A stretch of DNA of 64,000 nt from Flavobacterium johnsoniae (lineage in GTDB: Bacteria > Bacteroidota > Bacteroidia > Flavobacteriales > Flavobacteriaceae). Numbering within the stretch: position 1 is the stretch's first letter; the number at the start of each line of letters is the position of its first letter. The position numbers and the translations under genes were made by a program. This document shows positions 45,861-53,145 of this stretch, piece by piece. The notes below the pieces were generated by a model. It made no database searches. It was given only the letters and a program-made list of their open reading frames with translations, and had not been told where the DNA came from. The stretch covers positions 558,001 to 622,000 of the forward strand of contig NZ_CP103794.1 of NCBI RefSeq assembly GCF_030388325.1, in the 5' to 3' direction.

Positions 45861-46037
45861 TTAATAACCGTTTTTATCTCTTTTTTTAGCGCGGTTATAC
45901 ATCCACAAAGCAATTCCGCCTAAAATCAGAAACGGAATAAAAGATCCGATGACAACGCCAATTTGATAACCGCTGTCTGGAGCGTCTTTTATTTTCTCTG
46001 CAATGTCAACTTTTTGTAGTAATGATATGAATTTCAT
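45861..46037 (-). CDS. Small single-pass membrane protein (58 aa)
   Basis: A short ORF starting MKFISLLQKVDIAEKIKDAP with one membrane helix (IGVVIGSFIPFLILGGIALWMY) and a basic tail ending AKKRDKNGY. The positive-inside rule puts the C-terminus in the cytoplasm. It is 33 nt upstream of queD on the same strand. The good codon pattern and membrane helix support a real gene. No function can be assigned. Confidence 0.7.
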   Translation of the reverse strand: MKFISLLQKVDIAEKIKDAPDSGYQIGVVIGSFIPFLILGGIALWMYNRAKKRDKNGY

Positions 46038-46070
46038 TTTGAATTATATTTACTTTTCACTCTAATGTTC

Positions 46071-46103
46071 AACTTTGTCAAAGTTTGAAACTTTGACAAA
46101 GTT
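46071..46103. repeat. CTTTGTCAAAG/CTTTGACAAAG palindrome
   Basis: A 33-nt hairpin (AACTTTGTCAAAGTTT ... ACTTTGACAAAGTT), identical to 38062-38094 and related to 30861-30893. It lies between the crotonase and the 58-aa gene and may act as terminator for the former. Confidence 0.75.
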
Positions 46104-46134
46104 ACTGTAAACCGAGACTGAGACTGAAAATTTT

Positions 46135-46899
46135 CTATTTCTTAAACTGAAGCAATGCATTTCTAGTAAAATCAGATAAAACCAATTTTCCAGTAATTGC
46201 CGCACGTTCAAAAAGAAGCGATTCCCATTGTTCTGTTCCTTCCCAAATAACCTTTTTCATTTCATATAAAGCGTCTGGATTGTACGAACTTAATTTCTTA
46301 GCAAAGCTTTCTACTTTTTCATCCAAATTTTCAGCTTCCGTTAAAACAGAATAAAGTCCTTTTTGAAAAGCCCATTCTGCCGATTTCCATTTATCTCCCG
46401 ACAAAGTCATTTCTGTCATTGCCGTTTTTCCAATTTTACGAGAAACTGCTGGTTCGATTACAAAAGGTCCGATTCCGATCACTAATTCAGATAATTTAAT
46501 ATCGCTTTGCGGAGTAGCAAAAACATAATCGCAAGCCGAAATAATTCCGACACCGCCGCCAACAGCTTTTCCTTGCACACGACCGATAATTAATTTATCA
46601 CAATTTCTCATTGCATTTAATAAATGGGCAAAACCCGAAAAGAATTCTAAACCTTGTTCTTCGTTTTCAACTTTCAAAAGTTCATCAAAAGAAGCCCCAG
46701 AACAAAATGCTTTCTCGCCTTGACTCTTTAGAATAATAACAGAAACCTCTTCATTTCTGCTTAACGAATTAATTTCATTGGTTAATTTATTTAATAATTC
46801 TCTCGGAAAGGAATTACTTGCAGGATGTCCAAACTCTACCGTTGCAATTGTATTTTGAAAAGAAGTTTCTAAACTTCCATTTAGATTTTCAGAACTCAT
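46135..46899 (-). CDS. Enoyl-CoA hydratase/isomerase family protein
   Basis: A 254-aa crotonase-fold protein. The oxyanion-hole segments are FCSGASFDEL and GRVQGKAVGGGVGIISACDYVFA, followed by SDIKLSELVIGIGPFVIEPAVSRKIG. It would act on a CoA thioester, as a hydratase or isomerase in fatty-acid or branched-chain amino-acid breakdown. A methylglutaconyl-CoA hydratase is one possibility. It is monocistronic, so the pathway is not indicated by neighbours. Confidence 0.85.
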   Translation of the reverse strand: MSSENLNGSLETSFQNTIATVEFGHPASNSFPRELLNKLTNEINSLSRNEEVSVIILKSQGEKAFCSGASFDELLKVENEEQGLEFFSGFAHLLNAMRNCDKLIIGRVQGKAVGGGVGIISACDYVFATPQSDIKLSELVIGIGPFVIEPAVSRKIGKTAMTEMTLSGDKWKSAEWAFQKGLYSVLTEAENLDEKVESFAKKLSSYNPDALYEMKKVIWEGTEQWESLLFERAAITGKLVLSDFTRNALLQFKK

Positions 46900-47004
46900 A
46901 AAAATAGATTTAAAGGTAAAGTTACGCTTTTGAAAAATTATATTCTTGAAACTCTTTGAAATTTGTTTTTTGAAGATTATTTGACTTTATTTGTTTACAC
47001 TTTT

Positions 47005-47078
47005 GGGGGATTAGCTCATCTGGCTAGAGCGTTACGCTGGCAGCGTAGAGGTGATCGGTTCGAGCCCGATATTCTCCA
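47005..47078 (+). tRNA. tRNA-Ala (anticodon GGC)
   Basis: A 74-nt cloverleaf. The acceptor arms are GGGGGAT/ATTCTCC (with G-U pairs), the D-arm is GCTC...GAGC, the anticodon arm is TTACG-CTGGCAG-CGTAG with anticodon GGC, and the T-arm is ATCGG-TTCGAGC-CCGAT. The discriminator is A and the complete CCA end is not encoded (the sequence continues CAAAAA). It reads GCC and GCU alanine codons. A hairpin terminator follows. Confidence 0.95.
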
Positions 47079-47086
47079 CAAAAACA

Positions 47087-47125
47087 AAAACCCTTGTATT
47101 TAACTTTACAAGGGTTTTGTTTTTC
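47087..47125 (+). terminator. tRNA-Ala terminator
   Basis: AAAACCCTTGTA, short loop, TACAAGGGTTTT, then GTTTTTC. Confidence 0.85.
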
Positions 47126-47142
47126 TATAATTTCACAATCTT

Positions 47143-47169
47143 GTCATTTCGAGGAACGAGAATCTCATT
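47143..47169. repeat. GTCATTTCGAGGAACGAGAA element
   Basis: Relative of the sequence at about 17207-17231 (opposite orientation) and of the arms at 30906/30978. Confidence 0.6.
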
Positions 47170-47197
47170 AGTTGCTCGACAAAGACCGTAGAATTAA

Positions 47198-47374
47198 TTA
47201 TTTCTCATTCGCCGAATCTTCAGCATTCACATCGTCTTTTTCTGTTTTTTTGAAATCGTTATTCAGCAAATTTTCCAATTTCTTTTTCTCTTTCAGGTTT
47301 TTTCTGATTGTTAGTACAACAAGAATAATTACCAATATTGCTACAACTCCAATTATATTCCAATTAATATCCAT
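47198..47374 (-). CDS. Small single-pass membrane protein (58 aa)
   Basis: The ORF starts MDINWNIIGVVAILVIILVV. One N-terminal membrane helix is followed by a basic coiled stretch (RKNLKEKKKLENLLNN) and an acidic tail (KDDVNAEDSANEK). Orientation by charge is N-out, C-in. The overlapping plus-strand ORF (47172-47462) has a poor composition and is a shadow. Small proteins of this shape are common beside tRNA genes in Flavobacteriia, but I cannot name the family. Confidence 0.7.
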   Translation of the reverse strand: MDINWNIIGVVAILVIILVVLTIRKNLKEKKKLENLLNNDFKKTEKDDVNAEDSANEK

Positions 47375-47636
47375 AATATTATTTTTTACTAATTTAAAAA
47401 ATAATGTTATTCGTCATATTATCAAAAAGTTAAGATGTTCACAAGCAATTAAAAGAAGCTAGTTATTTTATCTATAAGCTCGATACAATCATAAAATGCT
47501 ATTTTTTATTATTAAACAAAAGCTATTTCTGCATCTTCATTGATTATTACATAATTTAGCAGCTAATTTTAAACGTAATTTTAAATTATAAACAAAAACT
47601 TAACCTTAAATTGAGAATTAATCAACAAAGAGTTTG

Positions 47637-47834
47637 TAGTTTTGCAAAATATTTGAGTAGGAACTGAATTAATATCGAAGCATATTCAAATTTTACAAAT
47701 TGACAAATGTCTGTAATTGAATTAAGTATCATTTTTAAATATTTCTGAATTAGTACCCCGAAATTATTAAGATAAAAGTTCATATAGGCAAAATGCCAAA
47801 AAAAGCCGTAACAAATTCGTTACGGCTTTTTTTG
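47637..47834 (+). ncRNA. Possible non-coding transcript in a gene-free stretch
   Basis: 47375-47926 has no ORF worth calling. A plus-strand TTG (47611) and TAGTTTTG (47637-47644) resemble a promoter with a 23-nt spacer. About 150 nt later there is a strong hairpin with a T-run (47799-47834), so a transcript of about 180 nt is possible. It holds TGAATTA three times and a GGCAAAATGCC hairpin. The hairpin can also serve as the terminator of the opposite LpxR-like operon, so a separate RNA is uncertain. I considered a 6S-type RNA but cannot fold it convincingly by eye. Confidence 0.3.
47799..47834. terminator. Bidirectional terminator
   Basis: AAAAAAAGCCGTAAC, loop AAATTC, GTTACGGCTTTTTTT. Confidence 0.85.
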
Positions 47835-47926
47835 AATTATTTTGTTACTCAATAAGTTAAAATAATGTTTTACAGTTTTGTGAGTTTCTTTTTTAGCGGA
47901 ATGAAAAACACAACCTCTTAAAGAAA

Positions 47927-48895
47927 TTACTTCAACAAAAACCCCATCCTAATCGAACCAAAAAAGTAGCCTTTATTAGTATCAATTCCAGGATCTTTTA
48001 ATTCTCGTCCGCGATAAATAAAAGAATATGAAATATTGAAATTGTTATAGCGATATTTTAAACCAGCTTCTGCATTAAAACGAAGCGGTTCCAAATCAAA
48101 AGTAATCGGACTTGTATCATTAAACATACTGCCTTCAATCGTTGCGTCATAAAACTGATAATTGACACTTGGTGCTGCATAAAAATAAAATTCTCTAATA
48201 TTTAGGCGTTCTTCAGCATTTACCGAAGCATCATGCATATTAGAATCATAAATTGGAAGTAAATTTTTAAAACCAAATCTAGCCATAAATCCTGTAGAAA
48301 CTCCAGTAAAAATAGTTCCCAAATTAGCTTCAGATTGCCAATGAAGATCTACAAAATCATTGTGCTTTGATGGAAATAGTTTTTTAGAATACATGACATG
48401 CGCTTGTAATCCTAAAGCATTATGAATTTGATTTTCCCAGCCAAATACTTTTTTATAGCCAATAATTTTGTGAAATCCTTCTTGCAATTCTTCTCCAAAA
48501 GCATTCGGGCCAAGAAAACCAATTTGAAAATCGGTCTTCAAAACTGATTCACTTTGGTAAAAAAAGCTTTTTCCAACTTCGGCAAAAAGATAACCTGCAA
48601 AAGGACGATCGTTTATATCAACAGCTTCGGCATTTATAAATCTCGGATTGTAAAGATATTGCCCAATTCTAAATTCGGTAATTTCTTTATTGATTTTCTG
48701 GTTGTCATTTTTACTCAAAAATCGGTAAAAAAGCTCCAAACCATTGGTATAATACATGTCATTTTTAGAAGATGTATACAAATCATTGTCTGAAATAAAA
48801 CCTATTTCTGTTTTTTTTCCTTGTCCAAAAGTGAGCGTTGCTGTCAATATTAGAAAAGCAAAAAGCTTTTTTTTACTTCTCTTTTTCTGTACCAT
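47927..48895 (-). CDS. LpxR-family outer-membrane lipid A deacylase-like protein
   Basis: A 322-aa protein with a signal peptide (KKLFAFLILTATLTFGQ) followed by the LpxR/DUF2219 pattern: IGFISDNDLYTSSKNDMYYTNGLELFYRF, FRIGQYLYNPRF, DRPFAGYLFAEVG, and beta-barrel strands to the end (FFGSIRMGFLLK). LpxR removes the 3'-acyloxyacyl group of lipid A in Salmonella. Whether this member does so is inferred. The start overlaps the mtgA stop by 23 nt, so it is coupled to mtgA. Confidence 0.82.
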   Translation of the reverse strand: MVQKKRSKKKLFAFLILTATLTFGQGKKTEIGFISDNDLYTSSKNDMYYTNGLELFYRFLSKNDNQKINKEITEFRIGQYLYNPRFINAEAVDINDRPFAGYLFAEVGKSFFYQSESVLKTDFQIGFLGPNAFGEELQEGFHKIIGYKKVFGWENQIHNALGLQAHVMYSKKLFPSKHNDFVDLHWQSEANLGTIFTGVSTGFMARFGFKNLLPIYDSNMHDASVNAEERLNIREFYFYAAPSVNYQFYDATIEGSMFNDTSPITFDLEPLRFNAEAGLKYRYNNFNISYSFIYRGRELKDPGIDTNKGYFFGSIRMGFLLK

Positions 48896-49661
48896 TATAA
48901 TTTATTTTTCCAACGTAACGCATTTCGCGAACAATTCTTTCTTTTCTTCTATTAATATAACTTGAAGAACCTGTAGCTTTAAATTTTCTAGGATTTGGCA
49001 GAATTGCCGCAATTCCAGCCGCCTGCATTGCTGTCAAACTCGACGCATCTCGACGATACCAATGTTCTGTAGCTGCATAAGCACCGTAAACACCATCTCC
49101 CATTTCGATACTATTTAGATAAACTTCCATAATACGTTCTTTGCCCCAGATAATTTCTATTAAAACTGTAAAATAAGCTTCAAGACCTTTACGCAAATAA
49201 CTTTTTCCTTGCCATAAAAAGACATTTTTAGCAGTTTGTTGCGAAATTGTACTTCCGCCACGAATTCTGCGTCCGCGTTCGTTGCTTTTATATGCTTTTT
49301 GAAGTGCCTTAAAATCAAAACCATTATGCGTTAAAAAAGTGGCGTCTTCGCTGGCAATTACGGCTTTTTGCAAATTCATTGAAATTTTTTCGAGTGGTTC
49401 CCAATCATGGTCAAAATACACTTCTTTTCCGCCAAGTTTATTTTCGATGGCACGAATAAGCATTAACGGAGTAAAAGGAACTGGCACATATTTGAAGAAA
49501 ATAACTGAACCAATAGATAATCCAAAAAACCATAAAGCAGCTTTGATAAAGAACCATTTTATTTTTTCTCCCAAAGATCGATTTCCTTTTTTAGGAGACG
49601 ATTTTGGTTTTGGTTTCGCTGCGGTTGTTTTTTTTGGTGCTGGTTTTTTGGGTGCTGCCAT
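48873..49661 (-). CDS. mtgA: Monofunctional peptidoglycan glycosyltransferase
   Basis: About 262 aa from MAAPKKPAPKKTT. A Lys/Pro/Ala-rich cytoplasmic lead and one membrane helix (AALWFFGLSIGSVIFF) precede a GT51 transglycosylase domain with EDATFLTHNGFD (catalytic Glu), RGGSTISQQTAKNVFLW and KERIMEVYLNSIEMGDGVYG. It polymerises lipid II into glycan strands. There is no transpeptidase domain. The ATG overlaps the stop of the FAD-oxidoreductase by one base (TAATG). The frame extends upstream to 49736 inside that gene, which I rejected. Confidence 0.95.
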   Translation of the reverse strand: MAAPKKPAPKKTTAAKPKPKSSPKKGNRSLGEKIKWFFIKAALWFFGLSIGSVIFFKYVPVPFTPLMLIRAIENKLGGKEVYFDHDWEPLEKISMNLQKAVIASEDATFLTHNGFDFKALQKAYKSNERGRRIRGGSTISQQTAKNVFLWQGKSYLRKGLEAYFTVLIEIIWGKERIMEVYLNSIEMGDGVYGAYAATEHWYRRDASSLTAMQAAGIAAILPNPRKFKATGSSSYINRRKERIVREMRYVGKINYNGTEKEK

Positions 49662-50773
49662 TATATTAAATCTGCTAATTCGGTTCCTATTAAACTGCCT
49701 ATTGCAACTCCCATTCCGCCTAAACGCACTCCACAAAACACGTTTTCAGATAGTTGAGTTACAACAGGATTTTTGCTGTTTCCGATTCCCATAATGCCGC
49801 TCCAACGATGGGCAATCTGAAAATCCTGATTTGGTAAAATTACATTTTTCAGTAAATCTTCCAATTTATTTTGAATAATTTTCGTCTGTCCAAATTCGGT
49901 TGTGGTTTCGCCTTCAAAATCTAGATTTCTGCCGCCGCCCAATAAAATTCGATCGTTGATATTTCTAAAATAATAATACCCTTTATCTAAATGAAACGTT
50001 CCTTTTATGTCTAAATTGTGAATTGGTTCTGTAATTAAAACTTGTGCTCTTGCAGGTTTTACGGCTCCATTTGTTAGAGATTCCGAAAAACCGTTTGTAG
50101 CAAAAAGCAGTTTTTGCGTTTTAAAACTAAAATCATTCAAAACCACTTCAACGTGATTTCCTGCATCGGCGTAAGAAGTAACGGTTTGTTGATTTAGAAT
50201 TAAAATATCTGAAGAAATAGCTTGTTTCAATAATTCCTGCATCATATTTCCCGTATCGATCTGCGCTTCAAACGGATTAAAAACTAAATATTCCTGAATG
50301 TTTTCAAATCCAAAACGGTCTATTTCTTTAGAAAAAACATCGGCTTTAAAAATTGGTTTTAGAACTTCATTAATAAACGGAATTTTCGAAATACATTCAT
50401 TAAATCCAGATTCGTCTTCTTTCAAAAACAATTCATATCCGCCATGAGGTTTAAAATCGATTGCAGAATCTCCGAGTTTTTTTCGAAGCAATTGAAGACC
50501 TTTCCAGCGTTTTTCAATTAGAGCCACAACGTCTTCTTCAGAATGTGTTTTTAAATCATCTAAAATTTCAGAAAGACTTCCGAAACAGGCAAAACCAGCA
50601 TTTTTTGTGCTTGCGCCTTGCGGCAACATTCCTCTTTCGAGAACGAGAATTTTGGCAACAGGAAATCTTTCGCGTAAGCGTAATGCAGTATGTAGACCAA
50701 CAATTCCACTTCCCACAATGGTGCAGTCAATAGCTGTAAACCAGTTTTTTAGTTCCCAATAGCTCAATTCCAT
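49661..50773 (-). CDS. FAD-dependent oxidoreductase (DAO family)
   Basis: A 370-aa D-amino-acid-oxidase-fold flavoprotein. The dinucleotide-binding motif is CTIVGSGIVGLHTALRLRERFP (near residues 18-39), with KNAGFACFG and the C-terminal FAD contact HRWSGIMGIG...GVRLGGMGVAIGSLIG. It would oxidise an amino acid or amine, but the substrate is unknown. It is the first gene of a coupled operon with mtgA and the LpxR-like gene, an unexpected partnership with envelope functions. Confidence 0.85.
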   Translation of the reverse strand: MELSYWELKNWFTAIDCTIVGSGIVGLHTALRLRERFPVAKILVLERGMLPQGASTKNAGFACFGSLSEILDDLKTHSEEDVVALIEKRWKGLQLLRKKLGDSAIDFKPHGGYELFLKEDESGFNECISKIPFINEVLKPIFKADVFSKEIDRFGFENIQEYLVFNPFEAQIDTGNMMQELLKQAISSDILILNQQTVTSYADAGNHVEVVLNDFSFKTQKLLFATNGFSESLTNGAVKPARAQVLITEPIHNLDIKGTFHLDKGYYYFRNINDRILLGGGRNLDFEGETTTEFGQTKIIQNKLEDLLKNVILPNQDFQIAHRWSGIMGIGNSKNPVVTQLSENVFCGVRLGGMGVAIGSLIGTELADLI

Positions 50774-50808
50774 TTTTAGAGTTTTTTATAAAAATAATGA
50801 TTTTTTTG

Positions 50809-50983
50809 AACCATATAAGTTATATAAGTTCATTTAAATTGAGTTTTTAAAGATTTCATTTTTAAAACCAATCATTAAGAAATTAATTTATATAAGAAGT
50901 AGTACTTAATTTTCTTAATCTCCTAATGGTAAAGAGAAAACCATTTATTACTGTTTAAATGAACTTATATAACTTATATGGTT
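50809..50983. repeat. Inverted-repeat element, 30-bp perfect arms (MITE-like)
   Basis: The arms at 50809-50838 and 50954-50983 (AACCATATAAGTTATATAAG and its continuation) are exact inverted copies around a 115-nt AT-rich centre. The centre has further inverted words (ATTAAGAAATTAA and its counterpart). There is no ORF inside. A third copy of one arm is at 34187. It occupies the promoter gap of the S9 peptidase, ending 20 nt before its TTG. It could be a miniature transposable element or a long hairpin terminator. Confidence 0.7.
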
Positions 50984-51001
50984 TAAAACCTTTTTAACAT
51001 T

Positions 51002-51029
51002 TTGTTGCAAAATTATATTCGTACTTTTA
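51002..51029 (+). promoter_or_regulatory. Promoter-like TTG / TACTTTTA before the S9 peptidase
   Basis: TTG (51002 or 51005) and TACTTTTA (51022-51029, one mismatch to TAnnTTTG) with a 14-17-nt spacer, 28 nt before the ATG. Confidence 0.4.
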
Positions 51030-51056
51030 GCGCCACAAAAAATAGAATAATTGATT

Positions 51057-52958
51057 ATGAAAAAAGTATTATTAACAACCTTAATAATGATGAGTTTAAG
51101 CGCTATCGGACAGAATGTAATGTCGCCAGAATTGTTATGGAAATTAGGAAGAGTAACACCTCTTGGCATTTCTAAAGATGCAAAAAATGTGGTTTTTAAA
51201 GTTTCTACGCCTTCTGTAGAAGAAAATAAATCGTCTTCAAAATTGTATACGATTCCTGTAACTGGAGGAAATGCAGTTGAAATTAAAGACACAAAAGATA
51301 TTTTGGCAGACAAAAATATTTCTCCTGACGGAAAATATGTTGTTTATAATGAAGAAGTAAAAATCGATAAAGTTTTAGGTAAAGATTTTTATCCAAACTT
51401 AACAAAATCTGACGCTCAAATCTACGACGGATTAGATTATCGTCATTGGGATACTTGGAACGAAGGAAAATTTAACCATGTTTTTTATAAAGAAAACAAA
51501 GATGGCGCAAAAGGAATTGACATCTTGAAAGGTGAAACTTTCGATTCTCCGCAAAAACCATTTGGCGGCGACGAAGATTATATCTGGTCGCCAGACAGCA
51601 AAAGTATTTTTTATGTTTGCAAGAAAAAAGCAGGAACGGCTTACGCAATTTCTACAAATACTGATATTTACGAGTACAATTTAGAAACTCAAAAAACAGT
51701 TAATAAAACCGACGGTAATTTAGGTTACGATACGGCTCCGCAATTTTCTTCGACAGGAAATTTAACTTGGTTGCAAATGAAACGCGATGGTTATGAGTCT
51801 GATAAAAACGATATTATTGTTGAATTTAAAGGTATCAAAACAAATCTGACTGCAAACTGGGACGGAACTGTAGATAATTTTATCTGGAGCAAAGACGGAA
51901 AAACAGTATTTTTTGTAGCGCCAATTGACGGAACAAAACAAATCTTCTCTGTTAATTTTCCAGGTTTAACTAAAATCGCGATCAACGTTAACCAAATAAC
52001 AAAAGGAGATTTTGATGTTAATGATTTAGTTGGATTTTCTGGAGATGATCTTATCGTAACAAGAAACGATATGAATCACGCTGCTGAAATTTATAGTTTT
52101 AATTTGAAGAAAAACACTTGGAAACAGCTTTCTAACGTAAATACAGAAACTTACAAATCTTTAGCGTTAAGCAAAACAGAAAGACGTTATGTTACAACAA
52201 CCGACGGTAAAAAAATGTTGGTTTGGGTAATTTTACCTCCAAATTTTGATGCTTCAAAAAAATATCCAACATTATTATATTGCCAAGGCGGGCCGCAAAG
52301 TGCATTGACACAATCGTATTCTTACCGTTGGAATTTCTCTTTAATGGCTGCAAAAGGTTATGTAGTTGTTGCACCAAACCGCCGCGGAATGCCAGGTCAC
52401 GGTGTTGAATGGAATGAACAAATTAGTAAAGATTGGGGCGGACAAGTTATGGATGATTACCTTTCTGCAATTGATGATGTTGCAAAAGAAAGCTACGTTG
52501 ATAAATCTCGTTTAGGTTGCGTTGGTGCAAGTTATGGAGGATATTCGGTATTTTATTTAGCTGGAATTCACAAAAACCGTTTCAAAACTTTTATTGCTCA
52601 CGATGGTGTTTTCAATACCGTTTCTATGTTAGGAACAACAGAAGAAGTTTTCTTTAACAACTGGGATTTTGGTGGCGCTTATTGGGAAAAAGATAATGCT
52701 GTAGCACAAAAAGCTTACACGACTTTTAACCCTGCAACTTTGGTTCAGAATTGGAACAGACCAATTTTGATTTTCCAAGGCGGAAAAGATTACCGTGTTC
52801 CAATCGGACAAGGACAAGAAGCTTTTCAAGCAGCTCAATTAAGAGGAATCAAAAGTAGATTTGTGTATTTTCCAGATGAAAATCATTGGGTTTTAAAACC
52901 GCAAAATGCTCAAGTTTGGCAAGGCGAATTTTTTAAATGGCTAAGCGAAACTTTATAA
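51057..52958 (+). CDS. S9-family (prolyl oligopeptidase/DPP-like) secreted peptidase
   Basis: A protein of about 633 aa from MKKVLLTTLIMMSL with a signal peptide ending in IGQ. Residues about 25-370 form a beta-propeller (repeated KDGKTVFFV-type blades). The C-terminal alpha/beta-hydrolase has Ser492 in GASYGGYSVFY, Asp in GGKDYRVP and His in DENHWVL. It would cut short peptides, often after Pro or Ala, in the periplasm. An alternative start two codons upstream (51051) makes little difference. It is monocistronic, with a terminator at 52977-53015. Confidence 0.92.
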   Translation: MKKVLLTTLIMMSLSAIGQNVMSPELLWKLGRVTPLGISKDAKNVVFKVSTPSVEENKSSSKLYTIPVTGGNAVEIKDTKDILADKNISPDGKYVVYNEEVKIDKVLGKDFYPNLTKSDAQIYDGLDYRHWDTWNEGKFNHVFYKENKDGAKGIDILKGETFDSPQKPFGGDEDYIWSPDSKSIFYVCKKKAGTAYAISTNTDIYEYNLETQKTVNKTDGNLGYDTAPQFSSTGNLTWLQMKRDGYESDKNDIIVEFKGIKTNLTANWDGTVDNFIWSKDGKTVFFVAPIDGTKQIFSVNFPGLTKIAINVNQITKGDFDVNDLVGFSGDDLIVTRNDMNHAAEIYSFNLKKNTWKQLSNVNTETYKSLALSKTERRYVTTTDGKKMLVWVILPPNFDASKKYPTLLYCQGGPQSALTQSYSYRWNFSLMAAKGYVVVAPNRRGMPGHGVEWNEQISKDWGGQVMDDYLSAIDDVAKESYVDKSRLGCVGASYGGYSVFYLAGIHKNRFKTFIAHDGVFNTVSMLGTTEEVFFNNWDFGGAYWEKDNAVAQKAYTTFNPATLVQNWNRPILIFQGGKDYRVPIGQGQEAFQAAQLRGIKSRFVYFPDENHWVLKPQNAQVWQGEFFKWLSETL

Positions 52959-52976
52959 TCATTAAAAAATTATAAA

Positions 52977-53015
52977 AAAACAGCCGTAGATTTTACATAA
53001 TCTACAGCTGTTTTT
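52977..53015 (+). terminator. Terminator of the S9 peptidase
   Basis: AAAACAGCCGTAGATT pairs with AATCTACAGCTGTTTT (one mismatch), followed by a T-run. Confidence 0.8.
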
Positions 53016-53101
53016 GTTTTCAAACATGACAATTATATAACAGATTCGAAAGGTTTAGGTTTCCGAAAACAGATTTTTTTAGATAAATTGCAATGTTTTA
53101 A

Positions 53102-53117
53102 TCCCGAAGCTTCGGGA
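53102..53117. repeat. TCCCGAAGCTTCGGGA palindrome
   Basis: Perfect 16-bp palindrome, 28 nt before the hybrid kinase ATG. Relatives at 17150, 24288 and 39768. Confidence 0.7.
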
Positions 53118-53145
53118 CCAAATTTCCCAAATCCTTCAATAAAAT

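Noticed and set aside
47172..47462. 96-aa plus-strand ORF overlapping the 58-aa membrane protein
   Set aside because: It is Phe/Ser/Ile-rich with no recognisable segment. The minus-strand 58-aa ORF has a clean membrane helix and charge pattern, so this is its shadow.
49661..49736. Upstream extension of mtgA
   Set aside because: The extra 25 residues (MWSAFRRNGSCNRQF...) lie in the overlapping FAD-oxidoreductase gene and are unlike MtgA. MAAPKKPAPKK with TAATG coupling is a better start.
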